Shown: positions 42,735 through 50,392 of the stretch, piece after piece
Layout: each line of letters begins with the position of its first letter
How positions within the stretch are numbered: position 1 is the stretch's first letter
Assembly: GCF_013137895.1 (NCBI RefSeq)
Contig: NZ_CP053538.1
Coordinates: 371,501 to 435,500 of the forward strand
Source of the DNA: Hymenobacter taeanensis
Lineage (GTDB): Bacteria; Bacteroidota; Bacteroidia; Cytophagales; Hymenobacteraceae
DNA: 64,000 bases
Reading direction: 5' to 3'
The notes under the pieces: model-generated
The model's database searches: none
Told to the model about the DNA's origin: nothing
Seen by the model: the letters and a program-made list of their open reading frames with translations, nothing else
Made by a program: the position numbers and the translations under genes

Positions 42735-44045
42735 ATGAAAAGAACCGCCCTCGGTCTGCTGCTGGCCCTCACGTTTAGCGGCGCCTACGCTCAGACCACC
42801 GCTCCGGCCAGGCCCAAAGCCGCGAAGAGCAAGGCACTGGCTAGCAGGCAAACGGAGCTACCAGCCATTGATGCTCTGCTGCGCGAATACACCACCGCCA
42901 ACCGCGTTCCGGGGGCCAGTGCCCTCATCATGCGCGACGGCAAGGTGATTTACCGCAAGGCCTTCGGGCTGGATGACGTAGCCGCGAAAACGCCATTGCG
43001 GGAGGATGCCATTCTGCGCATCGCCTCCCAAACCAAGGCCATCGTCAGCGCGGGCGTCATGATGCTGTATGATGAAGGTAAATTTCAGCTCGACGACCCC
43101 ATCTCGAAGTACCTGCCGGCTTTCCGCACCCCCAAGGTGCTGGCTACCTTCAACCCCGCCGACTCCAGCTACACCACCGTTCCCGCCAAGAGCGAAATCA
43201 CCATCCGGCAACTCCTGACCCATACGTCGGGCATTGGCTACCCAGGCATTGGCTCCCAGGAAGCACGGGCTATTTATGCCAAAGCGCATATCCCGAGCGG
43301 CATTGGTACACCGGGCGGCAAGCTGCGCACTTCTATGGATGCGCTAGGCCAGTTGCCCCTCATGCATCAGCCGGGTGAGAAGTTCAGCTACGGCCTGAGT
43401 ATTGATGTGCTGGGCTACCTGATTGAGGTGCTCTCGGGCCAGCCGCTCGACCAGTTCCTGCGTGCCCGCCTGTTTGAGCCCCTGGCTATGCGCGACACCT
43501 ATTTCTTCCTGCCCAAGGAGAAGCAGCCCCGCCTGGCCGTGCTCTACACTGAGGATGCCAGCAAGAATACGCTGAAGGCCCTGAACCCCTTCGCCGCAAT
43601 GGGCAATATCAACCTCGAGTACCCTAAGCTGGCCGGCACCTACTTCTCGGGTGGCGCGGGGCTGTCATCAACCCTCGACGACTATGCTGCCTTTCTGCTG
43701 ATGATGCTCAACGAGGGGCAGTACAACGGTAAACGTCTGCTTAAGCCTGCAACCGTGCGCCTGATGACCTCCAACCAGATTGGCGAGGTGAATCAGGGCC
43801 TGAACAAGTTTGGGCTGGGCTTCAGCATTGTTACGACCAGGGGCGCGGCGCAGTCGGGGTTATCGGAAGGCTCCTTTGAGTGGGGCGGCATCTTCGGGAC
43901 TACCTACTGGGTTGACCCCAAGGAGAAGATTGTGGCTTTACTCTACACCCAGAAATACCCCAACAGTTACGGCGACCTAGCCGACAAATTCAAGCATCTG
44001 GTTCGCGAAACGGTTATTGAATCGAAAGCGGCCCAGATTAAATAA
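42735..44045 (+). CDS. Secreted serine hydrolase of the beta-lactamase / class C PBP family
   Basis: Protein of 436 aa with a signal peptide (about residues 1-20, ending GAYAQ). The beta-lactamase-like domain has the SxxK motif in RIASQTKAI (Ser98-Lys101), ISKYLPAF and TIRQLLTHTSGIGYPG. A Tyr motif in KFSYGLSIDVLGYLIEVLSG and a C-terminal FEWGGIFGTTYWVDPKEKI (the HxG/WGG-type third motif) follow. Such enzymes can be esterases, D-amino-acid peptidases or lactamases, and the sequence alone does not decide. It is inserted between scoA and scoB and preceded by palindromic repeats. Confidence 0.87.
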   Translation: MKRTALGLLLALTFSGAYAQTTAPARPKAAKSKALASRQTELPAIDALLREYTTANRVPGASALIMRDGKVIYRKAFGLDDVAAKTPLREDAILRIASQTKAIVSAGVMMLYDEGKFQLDDPISKYLPAFRTPKVLATFNPADSSYTTVPAKSEITIRQLLTHTSGIGYPGIGSQEARAIYAKAHIPSGIGTPGGKLRTSMDALGQLPLMHQPGEKFSYGLSIDVLGYLIEVLSGQPLDQFLRARLFEPLAMRDTYFFLPKEKQPRLAVLYTEDASKNTLKALNPFAAMGNINLEYPKLAGTYFSGGAGLSSTLDDYAAFLLMMLNEGQYNGKRLLKPATVRLMTSNQIGEVNQGLNKFGLGFSIVTTRGAAQSGLSEGSFEWGGIFGTTYWVDPKEKIVALLYTQKYPNSYGDLADKFKHLVRETVIESKAAQIK

Positions 44046-44069
44046 GCTCCCTCCTTTCCCCCACCCATC

Positions 44070-44726
44070 ATGCTCGACAAACACGGCATCGCCAAGCGCA
44101 TTGCGCAAGAAGTAGAAAATAACTCCTACGTTAACCTGGGTATTGGCATCCCGACCCTGGTGGCCAACTATATCCCAGAGGGCATCAATGTAGAGCTGCA
44201 GTCGGAGAACGGCCTGCTGGGCATGGGCCCCTTCCCCACCGAAGCCGAAGTAGACCCTGACCTCATCAACGCCGGCAAGCAAACGGTAACCACCCTGCCC
44301 GGCTCCAGCATCTTCAGCTCCGCCGATTCCTTCGGCATGATCCGGGGGGAGCACGTAGACCTGACCATTCTGGGGGCCATGGAAGTTTCGGAAACCGGCG
44401 ACATTGCCAACTGGAAAATCCCCGGCAAAATGGTGAAAGGCATGGGCGGCGCCATGGACCTGGTAGCCTCGGCCAAAAACATCATTGTGGCTATGCAGCA
44501 CGTAGCCAAAGATGGTTCCAGCAAGTTGCTACCCTCCTGCACGCTGCCCATTACTGGCCTACGCTGCGTGAAGAAAATTGTAACGGAGCTGGCCGTGCTG
44601 GACGTAACGCCCGACGGTTTCGTGCTCCGCGAGCGGGCCCCCGGCGTTACGGTAGAGCAAATCAAAGCCGCCACCGCCGGCAAGCTGGTCATCCCCAACG
44701 AAGTACCCGAAATGCAGGGCGTGTAA
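44070..44726 (+). CDS. scoB: 3-oxoacid (succinyl-) CoA-transferase subunit B
   Basis: Beta subunit (218 aa) of SCOT. It contains [16 protein letters not shown], the catalytic [12 protein letters not shown] with Glu46, the [38 protein letters not shown] segment and a terminal [19 protein letters not shown]. It follows the serine hydrolase by 24 bases, so the three genes may form one transcript. Confidence 0.94.
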   Translation: MLDKHGIAKRIAQEVENNSYVNLGIGIPTLVANYIPEGINVELQSENGLLGMGPFPTEAEVDPDLINAGKQTVTTLPGSSIFSSADSFGMIRGEHVDLTILGAMEVSETGDIANWKIPGKMVKGMGGAMDLVASAKNIIVAMQHVAKDGSSKLLPSCTLPITGLRCVKKIVTELAVLDVTPDGFVLRERAPGVTVEQIKAATAGKLVIPNEVPEMQGV

Positions 44727-44752
44727 ACAGGCCTAGGCCACCCATCTTTTTT

Positions 44753-44800
44753 AAAGCACGTCATCCTAAGCACACAGCGAAGGATGATGTGCTTTGTTTT
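44753..44800. terminator. Bidirectional terminator after scoB
   Basis: The 15-base arms at 44753-44767 and 44781-44795 pair with one mismatch around a 13-base loop, with a T-rich 3' side. The core CGTCATCCTAAG resembles the outer word of the REP-like elements, so it may be a decayed repeat recruited as terminator. Confidence 0.7.
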
Positions 44801-44837
44801 TAGTGTGTCTCGCTTTCTATGAATGAGTGGTCTAGGC

Positions 44838-45320
44838 CTATTTCTGGGTGCGGATGTAGGCCTGCGTCATGATGCGCTGAGCGGCTTCCAGGGTGAAGTG
44901 GGCGAAGTAGCGGCGCAGGTGCTCCAGGGCCTCAATGGCGCTGAGGCCGCCGTCGTGCACGGCTTCGGCTAGGTAGTCGGCCAGGGTATCGGGGTAGGCG
45001 GTGAGGGCCGGGAACTCCGCGTGCTCCTTGTAGCGACTCAGGATTTGAATGCGCAGCCAAATGGGGGCGCCGGGCACTTGCTCCAGCAGCCGCTTCATGA
45101 GCAGCTGCACTTCATCCATGAACAACATGCGCGCCAGGCCAGGAGGCGCCGGTACGGTCTGGCCCGGCTGCGCCACCAGCAGCACGGCGGCGGGGCTATC
45201 GGGTTGCCAGTGCGCCACGGGCCGGGGCGCGCACAGCCATGCCGTAGGCGGGTACGCCTCCGAAGCTTGCAATATTGCAGCCAGCGTGAGCAAACGACGT
45301 TCGGGCATGGGAGCAGACAT
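44838..45320 (-). CDS. Hypothetical protein, 160 aa
   Basis: Soluble protein of unknown family. The sequence begins MSAPMPERRLLTLAAILQA. A beta-like middle (AVLLVAQPGQTVPAPPGLARMLFMDEVQLLMKRLL) precedes a helical C-terminal half (YPDTLADYLAEAVHDGGLSAIEALEHLRRYFAHFTLEAAQRIM). The open frame continues upstream to 45440 through a TTG, but ATG 45320 starts the part that looks like a folded protein. No signal peptide or metal motif is visible. It is convergent with scoB and divergent from the T9SS cargo gene. Confidence 0.65.
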   Translation of the reverse strand: MSAPMPERRLLTLAAILQASEAYPPTAWLCAPRPVAHWQPDSPAAVLLVAQPGQTVPAPPGLARMLFMDEVQLLMKRLLEQVPGAPIWLRIQILSRYKEHAEFPALTAYPDTLADYLAEAVHDGGLSAIEALEHLRRYFAHFTLEAAQRIMTQAYIRTQK

Positions 45321-45486
45321 ACTGCAAGATACGAGGCATCTGCTAGCCAAAGATGAAGAAGCCCTTTCGGGGCTGCTGGGCAGTAATAGCCCAGCGGCCC
45401 GGTAGCCCCTAAACCCATAGTGCCTACCAGAGCCGAGCAATTAATCCTGTATCTTCCCCGAGTTACTTCTGGCCTATTCTCCTGCT

Positions 45487-46599
45487 ATGGCTCATTTCTA
45501 CCGGTTCCTGCCCTTTCTGCTCCTGTCCGCAGCGGCCTCACACGCCCAGATTATCATTACCCGCAACGATATGCCCAACGTGGGCGATACGCTTCGGGTA
45601 AGCCAGACGACCACCTTCACCGGGCCGCTTCTTACGCAAAAAGGGCCCAACCAAACCTGGAACTACACCGCCTTGCGCCCCACCAGCCAGCGCGTAGAGC
45701 GGTACACCGCCGTGAGCACCACCCCGGGCCTGTTACCTTTCGCCTTTGGATCCCTCGGGGGCGTTAACCGGGCTACTATTGCTACGCAGCCGCCGCTGGG
45801 CGTGCTGGCAGGTGCGGGGCTGCCACTCACTGATATTTATTTATTCTTTAACGAGTCGGCGGCCGATTACCGGCAGGTGGGCTACGGCGCGGTGCTGTCC
45901 GGTACGGCCCTGCCAGTCACGTATCAGAGCCAGCAGCTACAGGATGTGGTGTACCGCTTCCCCCTGGCCTACGCGCAGCGCGACTCCAGCAGCTCTGAGT
46001 TAATTGCGAATGTGCCCCAAACCGCCTATTTGCGCCAGCAGCAGAAGCGCGTGAACAACGCCGATGGCTGGGGCACGCTCATCACCCCCTTTGGCACATA
46101 TGCCACGCTACGGGTGGTGAGCACCCTACAGGCCCGCGATAGTATTTCGGTGCAGGGCCAGCCCGGCACGGTAGTGCCAGTGCCCCTTACCCGGGAATAC
46201 AAATGGTTGGGCAACAACCAGGGCATTCCGCTCCTGCAGGTGATTACGCAGGAGGTAGCAGGCCAGGAAGCGGTAGTACTTGTGGAGTACCGCGACGTGT
46301 ATCGGCGCCCTAGTGGCACATTGGCAACCACCAAGCGCCTGCCCGAATCGGCGGTTGCTGTTTACCCCGTTCCGGCCGCTGCTGGTGAGGTGCTGCACCT
46401 CACGCTGCCCGGCAGCACTGGCCTAGCCACCATCACAGCCACCGACCTAACGGGTCGGGTGCTCTTCCGGCACGTAGCAACCGCTTCTGCTCAGCCGCTT
46501 GCGTTGCCAGCTGGGTTGTTTGACGGCTATCGGGGCGTGCTACTGCTGCGCGTAGAAACCACCGAGGGCGTTGCCGTGCGGCGCATCGTGCGGCAGTAA
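45487..46599 (+). CDS. Secreted protein with T9SS type A C-terminal sorting domain
   Basis: Protein of 370 aa with a signal peptide (about residues 1-20, AAASHAQ). The body (about 21-285) is beta-rich and not recognised. The last about 80 residues form a T9SS type A sorting domain: AVAVYPVPAAAGEVLHLTLPG, ATITATDLTGRVLFRHV, then a C-terminal GVAVRRIVRQ. Such domains direct export across the outer membrane by the type IX system and are then usually cleaved. The substrate role is unknown. Confidence 0.83.
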   Translation: MAHFYRFLPFLLLSAAASHAQIIITRNDMPNVGDTLRVSQTTTFTGPLLTQKGPNQTWNYTALRPTSQRVERYTAVSTTPGLLPFAFGSLGGVNRATIATQPPLGVLAGAGLPLTDIYLFFNESAADYRQVGYGAVLSGTALPVTYQSQQLQDVVYRFPLAYAQRDSSSSELIANVPQTAYLRQQQKRVNNADGWGTLITPFGTYATLRVVSTLQARDSISVQGQPGTVVPVPLTREYKWLGNNQGIPLLQVITQEVAGQEAVVLVEYRDVYRRPSGTLATTKRLPESAVAVYPVPAAAGEVLHLTLPGSTGLATITATDLTGRVLFRHVATASAQPLALPAGLFDGYRGVLLLRVETTEGVAVRRIVRQ

Positions 46600-46759
46600 T
46601 GAGCGAAGTAGCTTGGCCTTTAGCAGCAGACGAAAGCACTTGCTGTTCAGTTATCCTCGGTGGCCAGCTGAGGAGCCAAACCAGGAATCAATGATCCTTT
46701 TTGCCACTAAACTTGTTGTAGCGCCGTAATACAACCGTCGTGCTCTTTTACCACAAGGG

Positions 46760-46767
46760 TATCTTTG
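46760..46767 (+). promoter_or_regulatory. Candidate -7 box for the GNAT-nitrilase gene
   Basis: TATCTTTG matches TAnnTTTG, 31 bases before ATG 46799. No -33 TTG at standard spacing is apparent. Confidence 0.4.
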
Positions 46768-46798
46768 CGCTACTTCCACGACATTTCTCTCCGTTTAT

Positions 46799-48505
46799 AT
46801 GGCCACTTCTGCAAATGGCAAGGCTGGCGGCAGCCACGCCAAAAAACAAACTTTACCGGGTATGCCAGTGGCTCCTGAACTGATGACTCCTACCGCCATT
46901 CCGGCCCATAAGCTGGTACTGCGCACCCTGCGGCGCAACGACTTTAAGGCGGTAAAGGAAATCATGGACAAGGTGTACTCTAACATGGAGGGCGCCTGGG
47001 CCCAGGATGAGTACAATGCCCTGCTGAAAAAATTTCCTGAAGGCCAGATCTGCATCGAAGATAATGGCCAGGTGGTAGCTGCCGCCCTGGCTATTATTGT
47101 AGAGTACAGCAAGTATGGCGACAAGCACACCTACGCTAAAATTACCGGCAACGGGAAGTTCGACACACACGACTCCAACGGCGACACACTCTACGGCGTT
47201 GATGTGTTTGTGGACCCCGAGTACCGGAGCCTACGCCTGGGCCGTCGTTTATACGACGCCCGCAAGGAGCTCTGCGAAAACCTGAACCTGCGCGCCATGG
47301 TGGCCGGGGGCCGGATACCGGGCTACGCCGCCTACGCCAACGAAATGACGCCGGCTAAATACGTGGAGATGGTGCGAGCCAAGGAACTGACCGACCCCAT
47401 CCTCACTTTCCAGCTTTCCAACGATTTCTACGTGCGGAAGCTCATCCGGGGCTACCTTCCCTACGACTCCGAGTCGAAGGCTTACGCCACGTTGCTGGAG
47501 TGGATTAATGTGTACTACGACGAGGAAACCGACAAGCTGATTGGTAACCAAAAGTCGAACGTGCGCATTGGCATTGTGCAGTGGCAAATGCGTGCCACCC
47601 AAAACCTCGACGACTTTTTTCAGCAAATGGAGTTCTTCGTGGACACTGTATCGGGCTATAAGGCCGACTGCGTGATGTTCCCGGAGTTTTTCAACGCGCC
47701 CATGATGGCCCTCACCAACGAGGAGTCGCCTTCGGTGGCTATCCGCTCGATGTCGGCCTTCACGGAGCCCATCAAAACCAAAATGATGGAGCTGGCCGTG
47801 AGCTACAACATCAACGTTATTGCCGGCTCTATGCCCCTCTACGATGATGGCAAGCTCTACAACGTATCGTACCTGTGCCGGCGCGACGGTACCGTGGACG
47901 AGCAGTACAAGCTGCACGTAACCCCCGACGAGGCCAGCTACTGGGGCATGCGCGGCGGCGACAAGCTGCGGTGCTTTGACACGGACTTCGGTAAAATCGG
48001 TATCCTCATTTGCTACGACGTGGAGTTCCCTGAGCTCTCGCGCATGCTGTCAGATGAAGGCATGAAAATCCTGTTTGTGCCTTTCTGGACGGATACCAAG
48101 AACGCCTACCAGCGTGTGCGTCTGTGTGCCCAGGCCCGAGCCATTGAGAACGAGTGCTACGTGGCCATTACCGGCTCAGTGGGCAACCTGCCTCGCGTTG
48201 AGAACATGGACATTCAGTACTCGCAGTCGGCGGTATTTAGCCCCTCAGACTTCGCTTTCCCCCACGACGCCATTGTGGCCGAGGCCACGCCCAACACCGA
48301 GATGACGCTGATTGCCGACCTCGACCTAGACTTGCTCAAAGACCTGAACACCAGCGGCGCCGTGCGTAACCTCCGCGACCGTCGCAGAGACTTGTACTCA
48401 GTGAGCTGGGTGAAGAAGACCGAGCGCGATGATGAATTGCTGGCCCAAGGAGAGGAGCGTGCTCCTAAAGCGCCTACCCGCCGCAAAACGCTGGCGTCCA
48501 GTTAA
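46799..48505 (+). CDS. GNAT acetyltransferase / carbon-nitrogen hydrolase fusion
   Basis: Two-domain enzyme of 568 aa. The N-terminal half (about residues 38-220) is a GNAT-type fold with LVLRTLRRNDFKAVKEIMDKVYSNMEGAW, VDVFVDPEYRSLRLGRRLYDARKELC as the acetyl-CoA loop, and VAGGRIPGYAAYANEMTPAKYVE. The C-terminal half (about 255-515) is a nitrilase fold with the Glu-Lys-Cys triad in CVMFPEFFNAPMM, QYKLHVTPDEASYWG and GILICYDVEFPELSR. This fusion is a recurring family of unknown substrate, perhaps acting on amides or deaminated metabolites. It has no signal peptide. The chain ends in a basic Pro/Ala tail. Confidence 0.9.
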   Translation: MATSANGKAGGSHAKKQTLPGMPVAPELMTPTAIPAHKLVLRTLRRNDFKAVKEIMDKVYSNMEGAWAQDEYNALLKKFPEGQICIEDNGQVVAAALAIIVEYSKYGDKHTYAKITGNGKFDTHDSNGDTLYGVDVFVDPEYRSLRLGRRLYDARKELCENLNLRAMVAGGRIPGYAAYANEMTPAKYVEMVRAKELTDPILTFQLSNDFYVRKLIRGYLPYDSESKAYATLLEWINVYYDEETDKLIGNQKSNVRIGIVQWQMRATQNLDDFFQQMEFFVDTVSGYKADCVMFPEFFNAPMMALTNEESPSVAIRSMSAFTEPIKTKMMELAVSYNINVIAGSMPLYDDGKLYNVSYLCRRDGTVDEQYKLHVTPDEASYWGMRGGDKLRCFDTDFGKIGILICYDVEFPELSRMLSDEGMKILFVPFWTDTKNAYQRVRLCAQARAIENECYVAITGSVGNLPRVENMDIQYSQSAVFSPSDFAFPHDAIVAEATPNTEMTLIADLDLDLLKDLNTSGAVRNLRDRRRDLYSVSWVKKTERDDELLAQGEERAPKAPTRRKTLASS

Positions 48506-48533
48506 TACCTGGCCGTAGAGCAGCTACTACCCA

Positions 48534-48570
48534 AAGAGCGCCTTCCATAATACTTATGGAGGGCGCTCTT
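48534..48570 (+). terminator. Terminator after the GNAT-nitrilase gene
   Basis: The 16-base arms at 48534-48549 and 48555-48570 pair with one mismatch around a 5-base loop. The 3' side is not a strong T-run. Confidence 0.7.
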
Positions 48571-48656
48571 GCTTTATGGCTGGTGGCTAGGCCTAGCGAA
48601 TGCTACCTGTACTTTAGCGGCTATTTTATTTTGCTTCCTTTCTATCATCACGCTTT

Positions 48657-49367
48657 ATGAAGTGTTTTTATATTGCCCTGCTGGCGATACTCATGTTCTC
48701 GGGGCGCAGTCAGGCACAAGAGAAGTCGGCAACGCCTGTTAAGCATAAAAAAGGCCAGACTGAGCAGGGAGCCACGGCAAAAGATGGCCGCAGAGTTGGG
48801 AAGTGGTACTTCTACGGCAATAACGACGAGCTGGAACTCACCTTTGATTATGACTCCAGCCGCATTACTTATCGGCCCGCTGATACCACCCGTTACCTGG
48901 TGCGTGTAGGCAGCCAGTGGGAACTGCAACACCCCACTCGTGCCCCGCGCCTTATAGGCAGCTCAAGGCAACGGGCTATTGATATCGCCACTAAACTACG
49001 GTACCCTGTTGTGGCCATGAGGCAACAGCAACAGGGCAGACTGGTTATGTCATTTACGGTTGACACAGATGGCCATACCAAAGATTATATTATTGAGAAC
49101 AGCGTTAGCCCCGAGTGCGACCAGGAAGTGTGGCGGGTGGTGAAAGATTTGCCCGACAATTGGATACCTGCTGTTTATCAGGGCCAACTGGTCGCCGCCA
49201 GGTTTTATGTGGTTGTGCACTTCAGACTGTCATCGGAGCTTAGCCCAGGCAGCCTGAAGCAGGGAGGACTAATTGCTGGTTTACCACCAATAGCCCCTGC
49301 CGGCAACCACTTTGTAGACGAGTTGATAGTCAACGGACAGATTAGTAAGCAGACCTATATCCGGTGA
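48657..49367 (+). CDS. Secreted TonB-C domain protein
   Basis: Protein of 236 aa with a signal peptide (about residues 1-20, GRSQAQ). An N-terminal segment AKDGRRVGKWYFYGNNDELELTFDYDSSRITY resembles one MORN-like repeat. The C-terminal part (about 118-195) fits a TonB C-terminal domain: QQQQGRLVMSFTVDTDGHTKDYIIENSVSPECDQEVWRVVKDLPDNWIPA then VAARFYVVVHFRL. It lacks the usual N-terminal anchor helix and Pro-rich stalk of an energising TonB, so it is more likely a periplasmic partner or a decayed family member. The stop overlaps the region in front of the SDR gene. Confidence 0.78.
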   Translation: MKCFYIALLAILMFSGRSQAQEKSATPVKHKKGQTEQGATAKDGRRVGKWYFYGNNDELELTFDYDSSRITYRPADTTRYLVRVGSQWELQHPTRAPRLIGSSRQRAIDIATKLRYPVVAMRQQQQGRLVMSFTVDTDGHTKDYIIENSVSPECDQEVWRVVKDLPDNWIPAVYQGQLVAARFYVVVHFRLSSELSPGSLKQGGLIAGLPPIAPAGNHFVDELIVNGQISKQTYIR

Positions 49368-49441
49368 GAGTTTTGGCCCGCTGGTTTTTTGATGTAAACT
49401 GCGGCCCCCTAACGCCATCTTTCATTCTTTCACCTCCCCTT

Positions 49442-50152
49442 ATGAGACGCGTACTAATCACCGGGGCCAACCGGGGCCTGGGCCTCGAACTCACCCGCCA
49501 ATACCTGGAGCGTGGCGATACGGTATATGCCGCCTGCCGCAACCCCGATGCTGCTACTGACCTGAAGGCGTTGGGCACTACCCGCCTACACCTCATTCAG
49601 CTTGACCTGACGAGCGAAGACTCCATTGCCCAAGCCCAAAAAGCGGTACGCCGCCACACTGCGGCGTTGGATATTCTCATCAATAACGCCGGTATTTTTC
49701 CCGGGGCCGGTCCCGAAGACCCCGCCAAGCAGAACCTCGGCAACCTCACCTCAGATAATGCCCTGACCGTTTTTAAGGTAAATGCGGTAGGACCCATGCT
49801 GGTGGCGCAGGCGTTTTTGGAGCTCCTGAAAGCCGGCAACAAACCTCGCATCATCAGCCTTTCTTCGGGCCAAGGCTCTCTGACCTGGAAGGCCTCCGGC
49901 GAACCGTATCACTACTCGGCCAGCAAAGCGGCCCTGAATATGTACATGCGCGCGCTGGCTGCTGAAGTAGGCACCTACGGCCTGATTTCGGTGCTGGTAG
50001 ATCCGGGCTGGATCCGGACGGGCATGGGCGGCTCCAACGCCGCCATTCCGGCCGCCGACTCTGCCAAGGGCATCATCCGCCTCACTGATCAGTTGCACGC
50101 CGAGGAAAACGGCAGCTTTGTAACGTGGCAGGGGCAGCCAGTACCCTGGTAG
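49442..50152 (+). CDS. Short-chain dehydrogenase/reductase
   Basis: SDR enzyme of 236 aa. The cofactor motif is LITGANRGLGLELTRQYLERGD and LDLTSEDSI follows the second strand. DILINNAGIFPGAG holds the NNAG motif, and the active site is SLSSGQGSLTWKASGEPYHYSASKAALN with the YxxxK pair, followed by LVDPGWIRTGMGG. The pattern is close to carbonyl-reductase-like SDRs; the substrate is unknown. ATG 49442 matches the family start; an earlier one at 49364 would add 26 residues of non-matching sequence. Confidence 0.9.
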   Translation: MRRVLITGANRGLGLELTRQYLERGDTVYAACRNPDAATDLKALGTTRLHLIQLDLTSEDSIAQAQKAVRRHTAALDILINNAGIFPGAGPEDPAKQNLGNLTSDNALTVFKVNAVGPMLVAQAFLELLKAGNKPRIISLSSGQGSLTWKASGEPYHYSASKAALNMYMRALAAEVGTYGLISVLVDPGWIRTGMGGSNAAIPAADSAKGIIRLTDQLHAEENGSFVTWQGQPVPW

Positions 50153-50392
50153 GCCAGGTATAACATTTGGTGCATCAGCCTAGGGCAGCTTTCCTCAGAA
50201 GGCTGCCCTTTTCTATGGCTGGAAGCTCACTTGGGCAATTAGAGCAGAATTACACTCAAATCATCACACAAAACACTCATTCACAGTACATTAAAAATAC
50301 ATTAAAAGCAATCCATATTCCTATATTTTCTCGTAAGGCTACTGCCGGGTTTCGGAATTAGCCGGTATCAACTCTTTTCTATTCTTTTCAAG

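Noticed and set aside
44753..44800. Third copy of the CGTCATGCTGA REP family
   Set aside because: Only the outer CGTCATCCT part is similar and the arms are 15 bases, so it is listed as a terminator that may have come from a repeat.
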